Assembly (NCBI GenBank): GCA_041907145.1
Contig: JAYRHW010000141.1
Span: 1 to 9,503, forward strand
DNA length: 9,503 nt
Reading direction: 5' to 3'
Source: JAFLCA01 sp041907145
Lineage (GTDB): Bacteria; Bdellovibrionota_C; UBA2361; JAFLCA01
Shown: positions 1 to 5,937 of the stretch, piece after piece
Layout of the letters: each line of letters opens with the position of its first letter
Numbering within the stretch: position 1 is the first letter of the stretch
Translations under genes and position numbers: made by a program
The notes under the pieces: model-generated
The model's database searches: none
Told to the model about the DNA's origin: nothing
What the model saw: only the letters and a program-made list of their open reading frames with translations

Positions 1-120
1 AGATAAACCAGCGTCCATACAGCCTTGCAGTCATTCTCTCAAAAAGTCCCTTCAACTGGTCAAGCCTTGTATGGCAGTGGGTTCCAAAAGTGTGCAGGGA
101 TTAATGGCTTTGAGCCCGTT

Positions 121-945
121 CTAGCGCGCAAATGTAACATCTTCAAGGGAACGCACGAAACAGAGCCTGCTGCGGTCGTCTGGTCGATCAGCCAAATGCC
201 CTTCCATGAGGCATTTCTTATCCCAAAGCTCGACGGGTACGGTATCATTTTCGTCAGGGACGACAATTACCTTCCCGATTTTGAGACCATTATATTTTGA
301 GTTTACGCCATTGTATTCCGCCCGCAGAGCGGCAACGGCGCCGTTAGCCCGGTCCTCGATCACCCACATGTCTTGAGGGCTGATATCGAACTGCTCTACG
401 AAATGTGCAACTTCAAGTTCATAGCAAAGTGGATCTGGTTTCCCCTTGCCGTTTAAGCGCGGGTCGTCGCAGCAGACTCGCCTCTCTCTTGTCAGAGGAA
501 GAATATCATCGGCTTTCAGGATATGCTTGACGGATTCACTGGCGATGGGAAAGGGCATTCCAGTAACCAAGCCGAGGAGACGATTACCTGAGCGAAGCTC
601 GTCGAGATACTCCAAAGCAAAAGGCTTGGGAGCAACACGGCCATCTCTAGTCCATGCTTCCCAGGTGGCGCGCCTTGCCTCGACGAAGAGCCCTACGAAA
701 CTTTCTCTGTCATGAGCGCGTAAAAGCTGACTGCTTCCGAGAACCGGATCATTAGATGCCTTGTCGAAGAGCGCCTGCGACATCAAATTATCAGGCTGTC
801 CAAAGGTGCTTCTTGCGAGTTCCGTCTGCTCGGGAGTCAGCGCATCGAGCGAACAAACCGAAGCTAAACTCCCTAGAATGCAGGACTGAATGTGGGGTTC
901 AGAGTCGCTTAGGACTCCGTCGTTGTCGCAAGGATTTGCGGCCAT
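121..945 (-). CDS. HAD-superfamily phosphatase / beta-phosphoglucomutase-like hydrolase
   Basis: The product should be a cytoplasmic phosphohydrolase or phosphomutase of the haloacid dehalogenase superfamily. With the ATG at 945 as residue 1, motif I is CDNDGVLSDSEP with nucleophile D7 and acid D9. Motif II is GLVTGMP (T128), motif III is GKGKPDP (K169), and motif IV is VIEDRANG (E197/D198), where Arg replaces the usual Ser. The alpha-helical cap expected of subfamily I lies between D9 and T128. I chose this start because it puts D7 at the usual distance from the N-terminus, but it has no Shine-Dalgarno. An in-frame ATG at 996 and a TTG at 1026 are alternatives, also without one. Odd points are the NPC residues just before motif I, where a hydrophobic strand is expected, and an insertion of about 30 residues after motif IV containing two YNG repeats. 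The substrate cannot be told from sequence. No neighbour clearly shares its pathway. Confidence 0.85.
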   Translation of the reverse strand: MAANPCDNDGVLSDSEPHIQSCILGSLASVCSLDALTPEQTELARSTFGQPDNLMSQALFDKASNDPVLGSSQLLRAHDRESFVGLFVEARRATWEAWTRDGRVAPKPFALEYLDELRSGNRLLGLVTGMPFPIASESVKHILKADDILPLTRERRVCCDDPRLNGKGKPDPLCYELEVAHFVEQFDISPQDMWVIEDRANGAVAALRAEYNGVNSKYNGLKIGKVIVVPDENDTVPVELWDKKCLMEGHLADRPDDRSRLCFVRSLEDVTFAR

Positions 946-1217
946 CGTCGAAGGGAGAACGAGCCGTGTATAGTCGGAATCCTTGATTTGAAACATAGGT
1001 GGGGGAGTAAGGCCTCTACAGCACAAGGCTATTGAACGATACAGATGGTTGCGAATCTCCAGCAGTTATTCTACATCGATATAGATTCTTAGTCTAACCT
1101 CCGCTTAGGGATACGGTCTGACTTCAGATCGCGCTCCTGCTACCAAGCCGAAGTCCTGCCGTCGAGAATGGCCTGCGCCACCCGGGACCTACGATACGAG
1201 TCTCCGAGTGGTGGCAA

Positions 1218-1403
1218 TCACTCAACGACACCGGACAGAAGACAAAAAATAAGGCCCTGCAAGTCGAAAATCGAAGTCGGGATTTCGCCTCCTGATTCTA
1301 TGGCGCGCTTCCTCCATCCTCCTCCTGATGCAAGCTGTTTGAGCTTTTCCGGATCGGAATGTAAGAGCTCAACGTACAGAGCTTGGATTTTTTTATTGAA
1401 CAC
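1218..1403 (-). CDS. Possible small protein, 61 residues, unrecognised
   Basis: I do not recognise this protein. It would start at a GTG (1403) preceded by a moderate ribosome site (GGTGAG, about six bases upstream). The N-terminal half, from FNKKIQALYVELLHSDPEKL, reads as a charged amphipathic helix. A glycine-rich basic segment (GGGWRKR) and a hydrophobic C-terminus (GLIFCLLSGVVE) follow. It begins 25 bases after the stop of the similarly small ORF at 1429-1602, so the two could be co-translated, or could be two pieces of one decayed gene. The shortness, GTG start and lack of homology make it uncertain. Confidence 0.3.
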   Translation of the reverse strand: MFNKKIQALYVELLHSDPEKLKQLASGGGWRKRAIESGGEIPTSIFDLQGLIFCLLSGVVE

Positions 1404-1428
1404 GATTTGCTCACCAATCTTAGGCTAT

Positions 1429-1602
1429 CTAGGCCAAGCGATCAGGTAGCTTTTCAGTTTTTAGCACTCCATGCCTTTCTGCTTCAGTGGAGTTCTTATC
1501 CGACCAGTCCCGTGACTTTGCCTCGTTCGTTTCCTTTGGGTTCTTTGGCGGAGTGTTTTGAGAAGCCGGGATTGTTGGCCTAGAGACAGCATCTATTTTC
1601 AC
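1429..1602 (-). CDS. Possible small polar protein, 57 residues, unrecognised
   Basis: This GTG-initiated ORF has a clear ribosome site: AAGGA lies five bases before the start. The product is strongly hydrophilic and rich in Pro, Lys, Glu, Asn and Ser, without a signal peptide or membrane segment, so it is probably cytoplasmic and perhaps disordered. It begins MKIDAVSRP, which superficially recalls the start of FlgM-type anti-sigma factors, but the rest lacks the conserved FlgM C-terminal helices, so I do not assign it. The ORF at 1403-1218 follows 25 bases downstream. The ribosome site is the main support. Codon-level evidence is thin. Confidence 0.35.
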   Translation of the reverse strand: MKIDAVSRPTIPASQNTPPKNPKETNEAKSRDWSDKNSTEAERHGVLKTEKLPDRLA

Positions 1603-2044
1603 TTAGTTCCTTGTGACTATTATTCATTACTCTCTGACTCTAAGTAACTTATCGACAGCTTTAACCCTTTGCATGTCGTATTGAATTTGTGGCAGGCAAA
1701 ACAAGTGAAAATAAGTTTACAAAGGCGAACTAGTCGTATGTTAACGCCTAGTTGAGCAGGTGCTAGGATCGGCCCGATGCTGCCGAATCATATCAGCGAT
1801 GCCCAAAGCAGAACCAATTTTTAGTCTATCTTGATGGGCTATTCGCCTTACGTAAATTTCCGCTCCCACTCGATGCGCCCCTTTCTCCGTTCACCATGCA
1901 ACTTTCCGGTGCACATAAACAAATCCGCAGCAGGGCAATCTAACCTCTCGAGGTCTTTTTATACGTTTGGTTTCCCTATTCTCAACATTATTCAATATGC
2001 AGTCTGCATTCGAGGAGCGAGCTCCTAGAATTGGAGCTAGCCTG
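1603..2044. other. Intergenic stretch without a recognised gene
   Basis: No reading frame here combines a plausible start, ribosome site and protein-like composition. It holds an 11-bp perfect inverted repeat (TATTTTCACTT at 1594-1604 and its complement at 1703-1713) about 100 bp apart. Near the right end are small dyads just downstream of the stop at 2045: ATGCA-GTC-TGCAT (1997-2009), AGGAGC-GA-GCTCCT (2013-2026) and AGCTCC-7-GGAGCT (2020-2038). The last two are mutually exclusive hairpins and might end transcription of the 205-residue gene, but no U-run follows. Confidence 0.4.
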
Positions 2045-2662
2045 CTACGCCGCGCGAAGCGCAAGCACTACATCAGATCGATTAGCACGACTTCCTACAG
2101 TGACGGAATCAAGGAGAACGTCCTGCTCGGGAAATTGGAAGGAAATATTTTCGAGATTACCTCTGGACAGCGCCTTTCCAGAGAAGTCTTCGATTTGAAT
2201 TTCCTGTATGCTGAGAAATTTTCTGTTCAATGAGATCGCCAGAGGTCCTGGTCTGCGCAATCCGGAATTCGTGCGAGTCAATAGTCGTTCCACAAGACAT
2301 ATTCCTCGTGAGTCGGACCCAAACATTTCAACCAACCAACATGGCGCCTTGCTCATCGCAGCATCAAGCGAGGCAGCGAAGCTTCCCCGATAGCCTACCA
2401 ATTCCGGAGTCCTTGCACGCTCTAAGGTCTCCTCCTTCACCCCAGCGAGCGTCTGAGAATTTTCAAGCTTAGCACGAATAATCAATAACGTGAGTGCCTG
2501 AACAGCTTTTGTCCATTGGAACGTACCCGCATCTGGGTACGCACCAGCTACTTTTCCTCGAATACTGTGCAGAGGCTTTCCGAGTAGATCATGATTGAAA
2601 CTTGTTTCAATCAGCTGAAATTGGGAAGAGTGGCATTCAAATCGAAGGACTAAAGAGCGCAT
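2045..2662 (-). CDS. Unrecognised 205-residue protein next to XRE/DUF5753 regulator
   Basis: I do not recognise a family. The start is the ATG at 2662, decided by an excellent ribosome site (GGAGGG, five bases upstream). An in-frame TTG at 2677 is less likely. The product has no signal peptide or clear membrane helix and appears to be a soluble mixed alpha/beta protein. A hydrophobic stretch, AVQALTLLIIRAKLE (about residues 53-67), looks like a buried helix, and the C-terminal third (LAISLNRKFLSIQEIQIEDF) looks like beta strands. It follows the regulator at 2739-3557 on the same strand after 76 bases, but that gap contains its own likely promoter and a perfect dyad. It may therefore be the regulator's target rather than just an operon partner. 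Its function as effector, partner or cargo cannot be decided. Confidence 0.75.
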   Translation of the reverse strand: MRSLVLRFECHSSQFQLIETSFNHDLLGKPLHSIRGKVAGAYPDAGTFQWTKAVQALTLLIIRAKLENSQTLAGVKEETLERARTPELVGYRGSFAASLDAAMSKAPCWLVEMFGSDSRGICLVERLLTRTNSGLRRPGPLAISLNRKFLSIQEIQIEDFSGKALSRGNLENISFQFPEQDVLLDSVTVGSRANRSDVVLALRAA

Positions 2663-2696
2663 GATATCCCTCCACAATGAGGATAGGCTTTCTCAT

Positions 2697-2726
2697 TTTA
2701 TAACTATAAAAGTTATAATACTGCAA
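2697..2726 (-). promoter_or_regulatory. Probable promoter overlapped by a perfect dyad (candidate operator)
   Basis: On the minus strand TTGCAG (2726-2721) and TATAAA (2702-2697) are separated by 18 bases, a fair sigma70 arrangement, and lead into the GGAGGG site of the 205-residue gene. A perfect dyad, TTATAACT-ATAAA-AGTTATAA (2698-2718), covers the -10 and most of the spacer. A repressor bound there would block the polymerase. The XRE regulator encoded immediately upstream is the obvious candidate binder, which is inference. Confidence 0.5.
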
Positions 2727-2738
2727 GCTCATAATTGA

Positions 2739-3557
2739 TCAGCGCTGGAAATATTGAATTGCGGAGTCGATGAGTTTGAGTGCGCCCATGGTCGATGCAG
2801 ACTTCTCCCATAAATCCGAATAAAGCGCTTTGTAGGCCTCTACCTGCCCGTCGTACCACACAAGAAAAGTCTTATATTGTTCATCTACCAAAACGCTTTT
2901 GAAATCGAATATAACGAAATTGACGTTGGGTATTAGAGTAAGACGGCTATCCCGCGGAAGAATCCTTACCGCAATTCGACCCTCCCTTTTCCCGATAAAA
3001 CGACGCATTTGGCGAAGTTGCTCACAATGCGCCTTCTTAGAAGTAACCAAAGTATAGAGACTTTGCTCTGCTAGAACGAAGCGAAACGTCTTTGAGAGAT
3101 TTTCCAACACCAATTGACGCTTCAATCGAGCACCTATGACCTCCGCAAGCCTACGGGGCTCCAAATTCAACGGAAGGTGCATCTCCTCGACGTATTCCTT
3201 CGTTTGGAAGAGTCCGGGTATTACGTTCCAACTGAAAGCCCAGTGAATGGTTGAAGATTGCTCCTTGGAACCTATTGCGTTCTGATAAAGGTAATATTGG
3301 TCTGTTTCTTCAAAGGACCAGCGATCGAAGTCATAGAGGTAGTTCGTCGCCAATTCACGTAGCTCTTCGGCCTCCTCAGAGCTAAGAGCGAGTGCTTTAG
3401 CGATGGTTTTAGCTTGCTCTACGGAAGGCTTAATTTTTCCTGCTTCTAACTTGGATATGTTCGCCTGGGTACATTTAAGAGCCTTACCGAGCATTGCTCC
3501 AGTAATGCCTCTTTCATGCCGAAATTGGCGTACTTTTTCACCAAAAGCCTTTCTCAC
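2739..3557 (-). CDS. XRE-family helix-turn-helix regulator with DUF5753 ligand/partner domain
   Basis: This is a 272-residue DNA-binding regulator. Residues 6-65 form a Cro/C1-type HTH, with recognition-helix region KCTQANISKLEAGKIKPS. From about residue 85 it matches the DUF5753 pattern from memory of that family: IPGLFQTKEYVEEM, then RLAEVIGARLKRQLVL, FRFVLAEQSLYTLV, CEQLRQMRRF, IAVRILP, and the closing region with D and Y residues before the last helix. The length fits the family, which is expanded in Streptomyces and includes WhiJ-like regulators. The start is a GTG with AAGGA seven bases upstream, and the in-frame stop TAA just before it excludes a longer protein. It lies between a DUF6879-like gene and the unrecognised 205-residue gene. 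The actinobacterial flavour in a Gram-negative-looking region suggests transfer. Confidence 0.9.
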   Translation of the reverse strand: MRKAFGEKVRQFRHERGITGAMLGKALKCTQANISKLEAGKIKPSVEQAKTIAKALALSSEEAEELRELATNYLYDFDRWSFEETDQYYLYQNAIGSKEQSSTIHWAFSWNVIPGLFQTKEYVEEMHLPLNLEPRRLAEVIGARLKRQLVLENLSKTFRFVLAEQSLYTLVTSKKAHCEQLRQMRRFIGKREGRIAVRILPRDSRLTLIPNVNFVIFDFKSVLVDEQYKTFLVWYDGQVEAYKALYSDLWEKSASTMGALKLIDSAIQYFQR

Positions 3558-3686
3558 TATTTATTCCTTAAAAACACCCAGATAATTCGGGGCAAGGAAA
3601 ATGACTTTTAAATGAATATCACAAGCAGGAAGTAAAGTATATCCAACGAGGAGTCGGAGTTAGAAGTTAGCCAAATCTTACGAATA

Positions 3687-4298
3687 TTAGGCTAGTGGCT
3701 GGAACAACTCGGGATGCTTGAATGCGAATGCCCCGAGGGAAACAGAGCGCTCAAGCGCAAGACGTGCGACCTCGCGGTAGGGTGCAACATGACCTTCATC
3801 GGTCATGTTGAACACACCGCGCAGGTTGCCCTCCCGACCATAGTCGTGAGCAAGCACTTCCCGATCATCAAACATCAGAAAGTCAGCGCTACGGCGAAGG
3901 ACGCTATCTTCGGGCTCCCCCGTAATATCCAGAATCAAAATTCTCTGGCCGAACTTCACTGTCTGCTCATAGGTGCGTAGTTCCCACTTAACATAGTCAG
4001 TTAGCGGGAATTCCACCGCGCGGACACGCACTGCCAGCATATTTCTGCGATTAAATGCCTCATCGCACGAGCTATATTGAGCATACTGCTCTGCAAAAAG
4101 GTGTACGGCCTCTGCCCAATCACCACGGACAAAGGCATCGTGGTAAGGCGTACCTGTCTCATCGTAAGACTGCAGCCTCTCAAGCTTGAAGAAAATTCTT
4201 TCACTCGCAGCTACCACGGCATCGAACCGCTGATAAAAGGCTGCAGGCTCAAGATATTCTCCCCCGCGTGGCAATAGCGAGGTTTGGGTAGATAACAT
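3687..4298 (-). CDS. DUF6879-like protein, probable partner of the DUF5753 regulator
   Basis: The 203-residue product matches the DUF6879 pattern as I remember it from actinobacteria. It shows IFFKLERLQSYDETG near residue 35, LAVRVRAVEFPLTDYVKWEL in the middle, then a YEQTVKFGQRILILD segment, ADFLMFDDREVLAHDYGREGN, and a C-terminal helix rich in Arg and Glu. It is soluble, with no signal or membrane segment. The start is the ATG at 4298, with GGAG five bases upstream; a TTG at 4373 is in frame but has no ribosome site. The family has no proven enzymatic role that I know of. In actinobacteria such genes sit beside HTH-DUF5753 regulators, the same arrangement as here, so a regulatory or toxin-antitoxin-like partnership is a reasonable inference. 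It follows the 79-residue gene by 43 bases, so the two probably form an operon. Confidence 0.8.
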   Translation of the reverse strand: MLSTQTSLLPRGGEYLEPAAFYQRFDAVVAASERIFFKLERLQSYDETGTPYHDAFVRGDWAEAVHLFAEQYAQYSSCDEAFNRRNMLAVRVRAVEFPLTDYVKWELRTYEQTVKFGQRILILDITGEPEDSVLRRSADFLMFDDREVLAHDYGREGNLRGVFNMTDEGHVAPYREVARLALERSVSLGAFAFKHPELFQPLA

Positions 4299-4341
4299 AA
4301 CAACTCCGTCGTCCAAACTTGAGAAGCTCCAGAACTCCGAA

Positions 4342-4581
4342 CTACTTACTGGGAATATCACTCTTCGCTCCAACGACGATGCGTCGAGGAACGATTACGA
4401 TATCTTCTTCAGCTCCGCATGATGCGGATTTAGGAAGTAGCGATTTTAATGCCGAAGTCGCATTTTTCCCAATGATAGCAAAATCTCCGTTTTCCAACTC
4501 CCAAATATCTGGACAGCCAGGGGTTCCAGGAGTTTCTCCACCATTAGCATGAGGATCCGGACCAACTCTCTTCTTGAACAT
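4342..4581 (-). CDS. Small 79-residue protein upstream of the DUF6879-like gene
   Basis: The ATG at 4581 has a strong ribosome site (GGAGG, four bases upstream), and this looks like the first gene of the minus-strand block. The product is soluble. It has a Gly/Pro-rich N-terminus (GPDPHANGGETPGTPG), then CPDIWELENGDFAIIGKNAT, and a C-terminal strand region (EEDIVIVPRRIVVGAKSDIP). From memory this resembles small conserved proteins of actinobacteria with the pattern CPxVWELexGdfAVIGxD...GxxERIVVIPRxTL, often near DUF6879 or HTH-DUF5753 genes. I cannot verify that here. Its role is unknown. Position and size would suit a small partner or antitoxin-like component of the module. Confidence 0.75.
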   Translation of the reverse strand: MFKKRVGPDPHANGGETPGTPGCPDIWELENGDFAIIGKNATSALKSLLPKSASCGAEEDIVIVPRRIVVGAKSDIPSK

Positions 4582-4840
4582 GGCACCTCCATCAAAGGAT
4601 TGAATGCGCCAAACGTAACAGTAATACGATTACAGTAAAGAAAATTTTGATATCCCGGATCCCTTCGGTTGCCAGAGAATAGAGAAGATGCGGCAAATTA
4701 ACTGTCGAATTTGCCTGTAATTTCAAACGGTCATGCAATATGCGCTGAGTAGAATGGGAATTCTTATTACTTCTTCACAGAACCCTTTCTTGGTGTGAAA
4801 TCATGGCAGGACTATATACACATCTCTTCAATCAAAATAA
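4582..4840. promoter_or_regulatory. Upstream region of the 79-residue gene with direct repeats and a dyad
   Basis: No gene is recognised here. Two near-identical 9-mers, TAACAGTAA (4616-4624) and TTACAGTAA (4630-4638), lie 14 bases apart, 35-57 bases upstream of the ATG at 4581. They enclose a small palindrome, GTAAT-ACG-ATTAC (4621-4633). Further up is a perfect 8-bp dyad, GGCAAATT-8-AATTTGCC (4692-4715). This is where the promoter and operators of the minus-strand block should be, but I cannot fix -10 and -35 boxes with confidence. Confidence 0.4.
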
Positions 4841-4876
4841 GGATTGGTGGACAAGGCGGGTTATCCAACCGAATCC
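4831..4876 (-). terminator. Possible intrinsic terminator after the two-helix membrane protein gene
   Basis: On the minus strand, ten bases past the stop at 4886, GGATTCGGTTGG pairs imperfectly with CCACCAATCC (10 pairs, two single-base bulges, 14-base loop). It is followed directly by the T-rich TTATTTTGAT. The bulges and long loop weaken the call, but the position is right. Confidence 0.35.
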
Positions 4877-4885
4877 TATGCGGGC

Positions 4886-5488
4886 CTACATGTAGGGATA
4901 CCAAAAGGTTCCACAGCCATAATACCCGCATTCAACTGGGATAAATACTTCACGCCGAGCATGACCCCGCGATGATTCTGAAGAACAATCGCCTGATGAC
5001 TCAGCACGAATTCCCACCTCAGGTGAAGTAGACTGCTCTCTCCTCAGCGACCACTTTACAAGCAGGACACTGAAGGTGCTGAGCAAGAGCAGTCCTACCC
5101 ATGACAGTGCACAGGTCTGCAGAAGCGAGTGGCTCGCGCCATGTGCTTCAGCTGCCATGTGTGGCACTGCAGCAATCCGCTCTCGACACTCTTCGCGATC
5201 GAGAATCGCTTCAGACTTCGAGCCGTGCTCCCGAAGCAAGTCAGCATGCAATGAAACGACTGTGTCCCTCCTAGCGTTAAAGCGAGCTCCGATTGCGAGA
5301 TCCTCGAAGTCGGCGAGCCAACGTTCAAGAGACTTCGCCATAGCAGGAGCCTCAACCTGACTCGCTGCCATAGCGAGTCTCTCGTCCAGTTTCGTCACAT
5401 ACTCGGAGAGCGATGCACTGTAGATCGAGAACCCAAGCAAAGTGCCCCCAATGAGGGAAGCCGCCACAACGTAAAGCCAGATCTTCAT
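4886..5488 (-). CDS. Two-helix inner-membrane protein divergent from the RiPP cassette
   Basis: I do not recognise the family. The 200-residue product has one membrane helix at about residues 4-24 (IWLYVVAASLIGGTLLGFSI), then a roughly 100-residue, largely helical, charged segment with two Cys, which would be periplasmic. A second helix lies at about 126-148 (LSWVGLLLLSTFSVLLV), and a 50-residue polar tail ends in CGYYGCGTFWYPYM. The first-helix, extracytoplasmic-coil, second-helix layout resembles sensor or chemoreceptor-like N-termini, but no HAMP, kinase or MCP signalling domain follows. The start is the ATG at 5488, fixed by GGAGG five bases upstream; a longer frame from 5569 is less likely. 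The gene is divergent from the precursor gene at 5814 with a shared control region. Sensing, immunity or export linked to the cassette is possible, but this rests on position only. Confidence 0.75.
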   Translation of the reverse strand: MKIWLYVVAASLIGGTLLGFSIYSASLSEYVTKLDERLAMAASQVEAPAMAKSLERWLADFEDLAIGARFNARRDTVVSLHADLLREHGSKSEAILDREECRERIAAVPHMAAEAHGASHSLLQTCALSWVGLLLLSTFSVLLVKWSLRREQSTSPEVGIRAESSGDCSSESSRGHARREVFIPVECGYYGCGTFWYPYM

Positions 5489-5813
5489 TTGAACCTCCGA
5501 ACCGCTGATTTTAACCTGGTCAAGGTCATCAGAACCTTCTGACGAACCGCCTTGTCCAACCGACGTCACTATATAGTCATTTACCGAACATTATTTCCTG
5601 TCCTGATTTCCAATCAGAAATCAGAAAATGATGACTAGCAAAGATTTGTGCTTGCTCAGATGGAAATCAGGGATGGATCCAGTGCTGGAATTCATCGCTG
5701 GAAAGAACGTCATGGAGTTTAAGCTATTCTCTCCACGGTCGGCGGCGAGGATTTCGAGTTTCTCGGCACATTCTCGCTTAGACAGTGTTAACTAACCGTT
5801 AAGGAGAATTGAA
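5489..5813. other. Divergent intergenic region, probable promoter zone of the RiPP cassette
   Basis: This stretch separates the membrane protein gene (minus) from the precursor gene (plus). It holds the dyad and half-sites listed separately and, just before the precursor, TTAAC-TAACC-GTTAA (5788-5802) leading into its ribosome site. A 55-codon plus-strand frame (5628-5795, starting MMTSKDLCLLRWK) ends 18 bases before the precursor, but it has no good ribosome site and overlaps the control elements. I regard it as probably not a gene. Confidence 0.5.
5603..5670. promoter_or_regulatory. Dyad plus repeated half-site, candidate operator
   Basis: CTGATTTC (5603-5610) and GAAATCAG (5617-5624) form a perfect 8-bp dyad with a 6-base spacer. 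The same half-site GAAATCAG recurs at 5663-5670. The site lies near the middle of the divergent region, about 115 bases from the membrane protein start and 190 bases from the precursor start, so a bound regulator could control either direction. Confidence 0.4.
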
Positions 5814-5882
5814 ATGATAATTATTCTTACAGAGACCGAAGCACAGGATTCAACAGCAACATGGAATGGGTGTTGCTGCTAG
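5814..5882 (+). CDS. Putative RiPP precursor peptide, 22 residues, C-terminal WNGCCC
   Basis: An ATG at 5814 follows a perfect AAGGAG (5801-5806) at seven bases and opens a 22-codon frame ending in TAG. The peptide has a leader-like part, MIIILTETEAQDSTAT, and a core-like tail, WNGCCC. The hydrophobic start plus acidic middle suits binding to a peptide-recognition domain. The tail offers Trp, Asn and three consecutive Cys as modification sites. The gene lies 55 bases upstream of a radical SAM/SPASM enzyme on the same strand, separated by a strong hairpin, which is the usual layout of peptide-maturase pairs. The peptide is not a member of any precursor family I can name. Possible products are a thioether-linked (sactipeptide-like) peptide or an aromatic-side-chain cyclophane, which is inference. 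No second copy is visible in the window. Confidence 0.75.
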   Translation: MIIILTETEAQDSTATWNGCCC

Positions 5883-5892
5883 GTTTAGCCTA

Positions 5893-5920
5893 CACCAGAC
5901 GGATCGATCTCCGTCTGGTG
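5893..5920 (+). terminator. Strong hairpin between precursor and maturase (attenuator / partial terminator)
   Basis: CACCAGACGGA (5893-5903) and TCCGTCTGGTG (5910-5920) pair perfectly over 11 bp with a 6-base loop, followed by the pyrimidine-rich CTTCTCACTTT. The tail is not a clean U-run, so partial termination is more likely than full. It starts 10 bases after the precursor stop and ends 17 bases before the maturase ATG. Such hairpins typically favour precursor over enzyme transcript and can stabilise the short upstream message. Confidence 0.65.
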
Positions 5921-5937
5921 CTTCTCACTTTCAGCAT

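Noticed and set aside
15..74. CCATACA and TGTATGG inverted arms, both next to GCCTTG, downstream of the HAD gene.
   Set aside because: The arms are short and 46 bases apart with no U-run, so this is not a convincing terminator or element.
1594..1713. 11-bp perfect inverted repeat enclosing about 100 bp, like a tiny inverted-repeat element.
   Set aside because: AT-rich arms, no flanking target duplication and no second copy. A match this long is not surprising by chance in a window of this size.
1831..2233. Plus-strand ORFs at 1831-2028 and 1967-2233.
   Set aside because: The first has no ribosome site and unlikely composition. The second is mostly antisense to the 205-residue gene.
5628..5795. 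55-codon plus-strand ORF ending just before the precursor gene.
   Set aside because: No ribosome site, and it overlaps the operator-like repeats. More likely untranslated control region.
5866..5937. Longer N-terminus for the radical SAM enzyme from the ATG at 5866.
   Set aside because: It overlaps the precursor's last codons, reads through the hairpin and adds residues unlike the family. The conserved segment begins at 5938.
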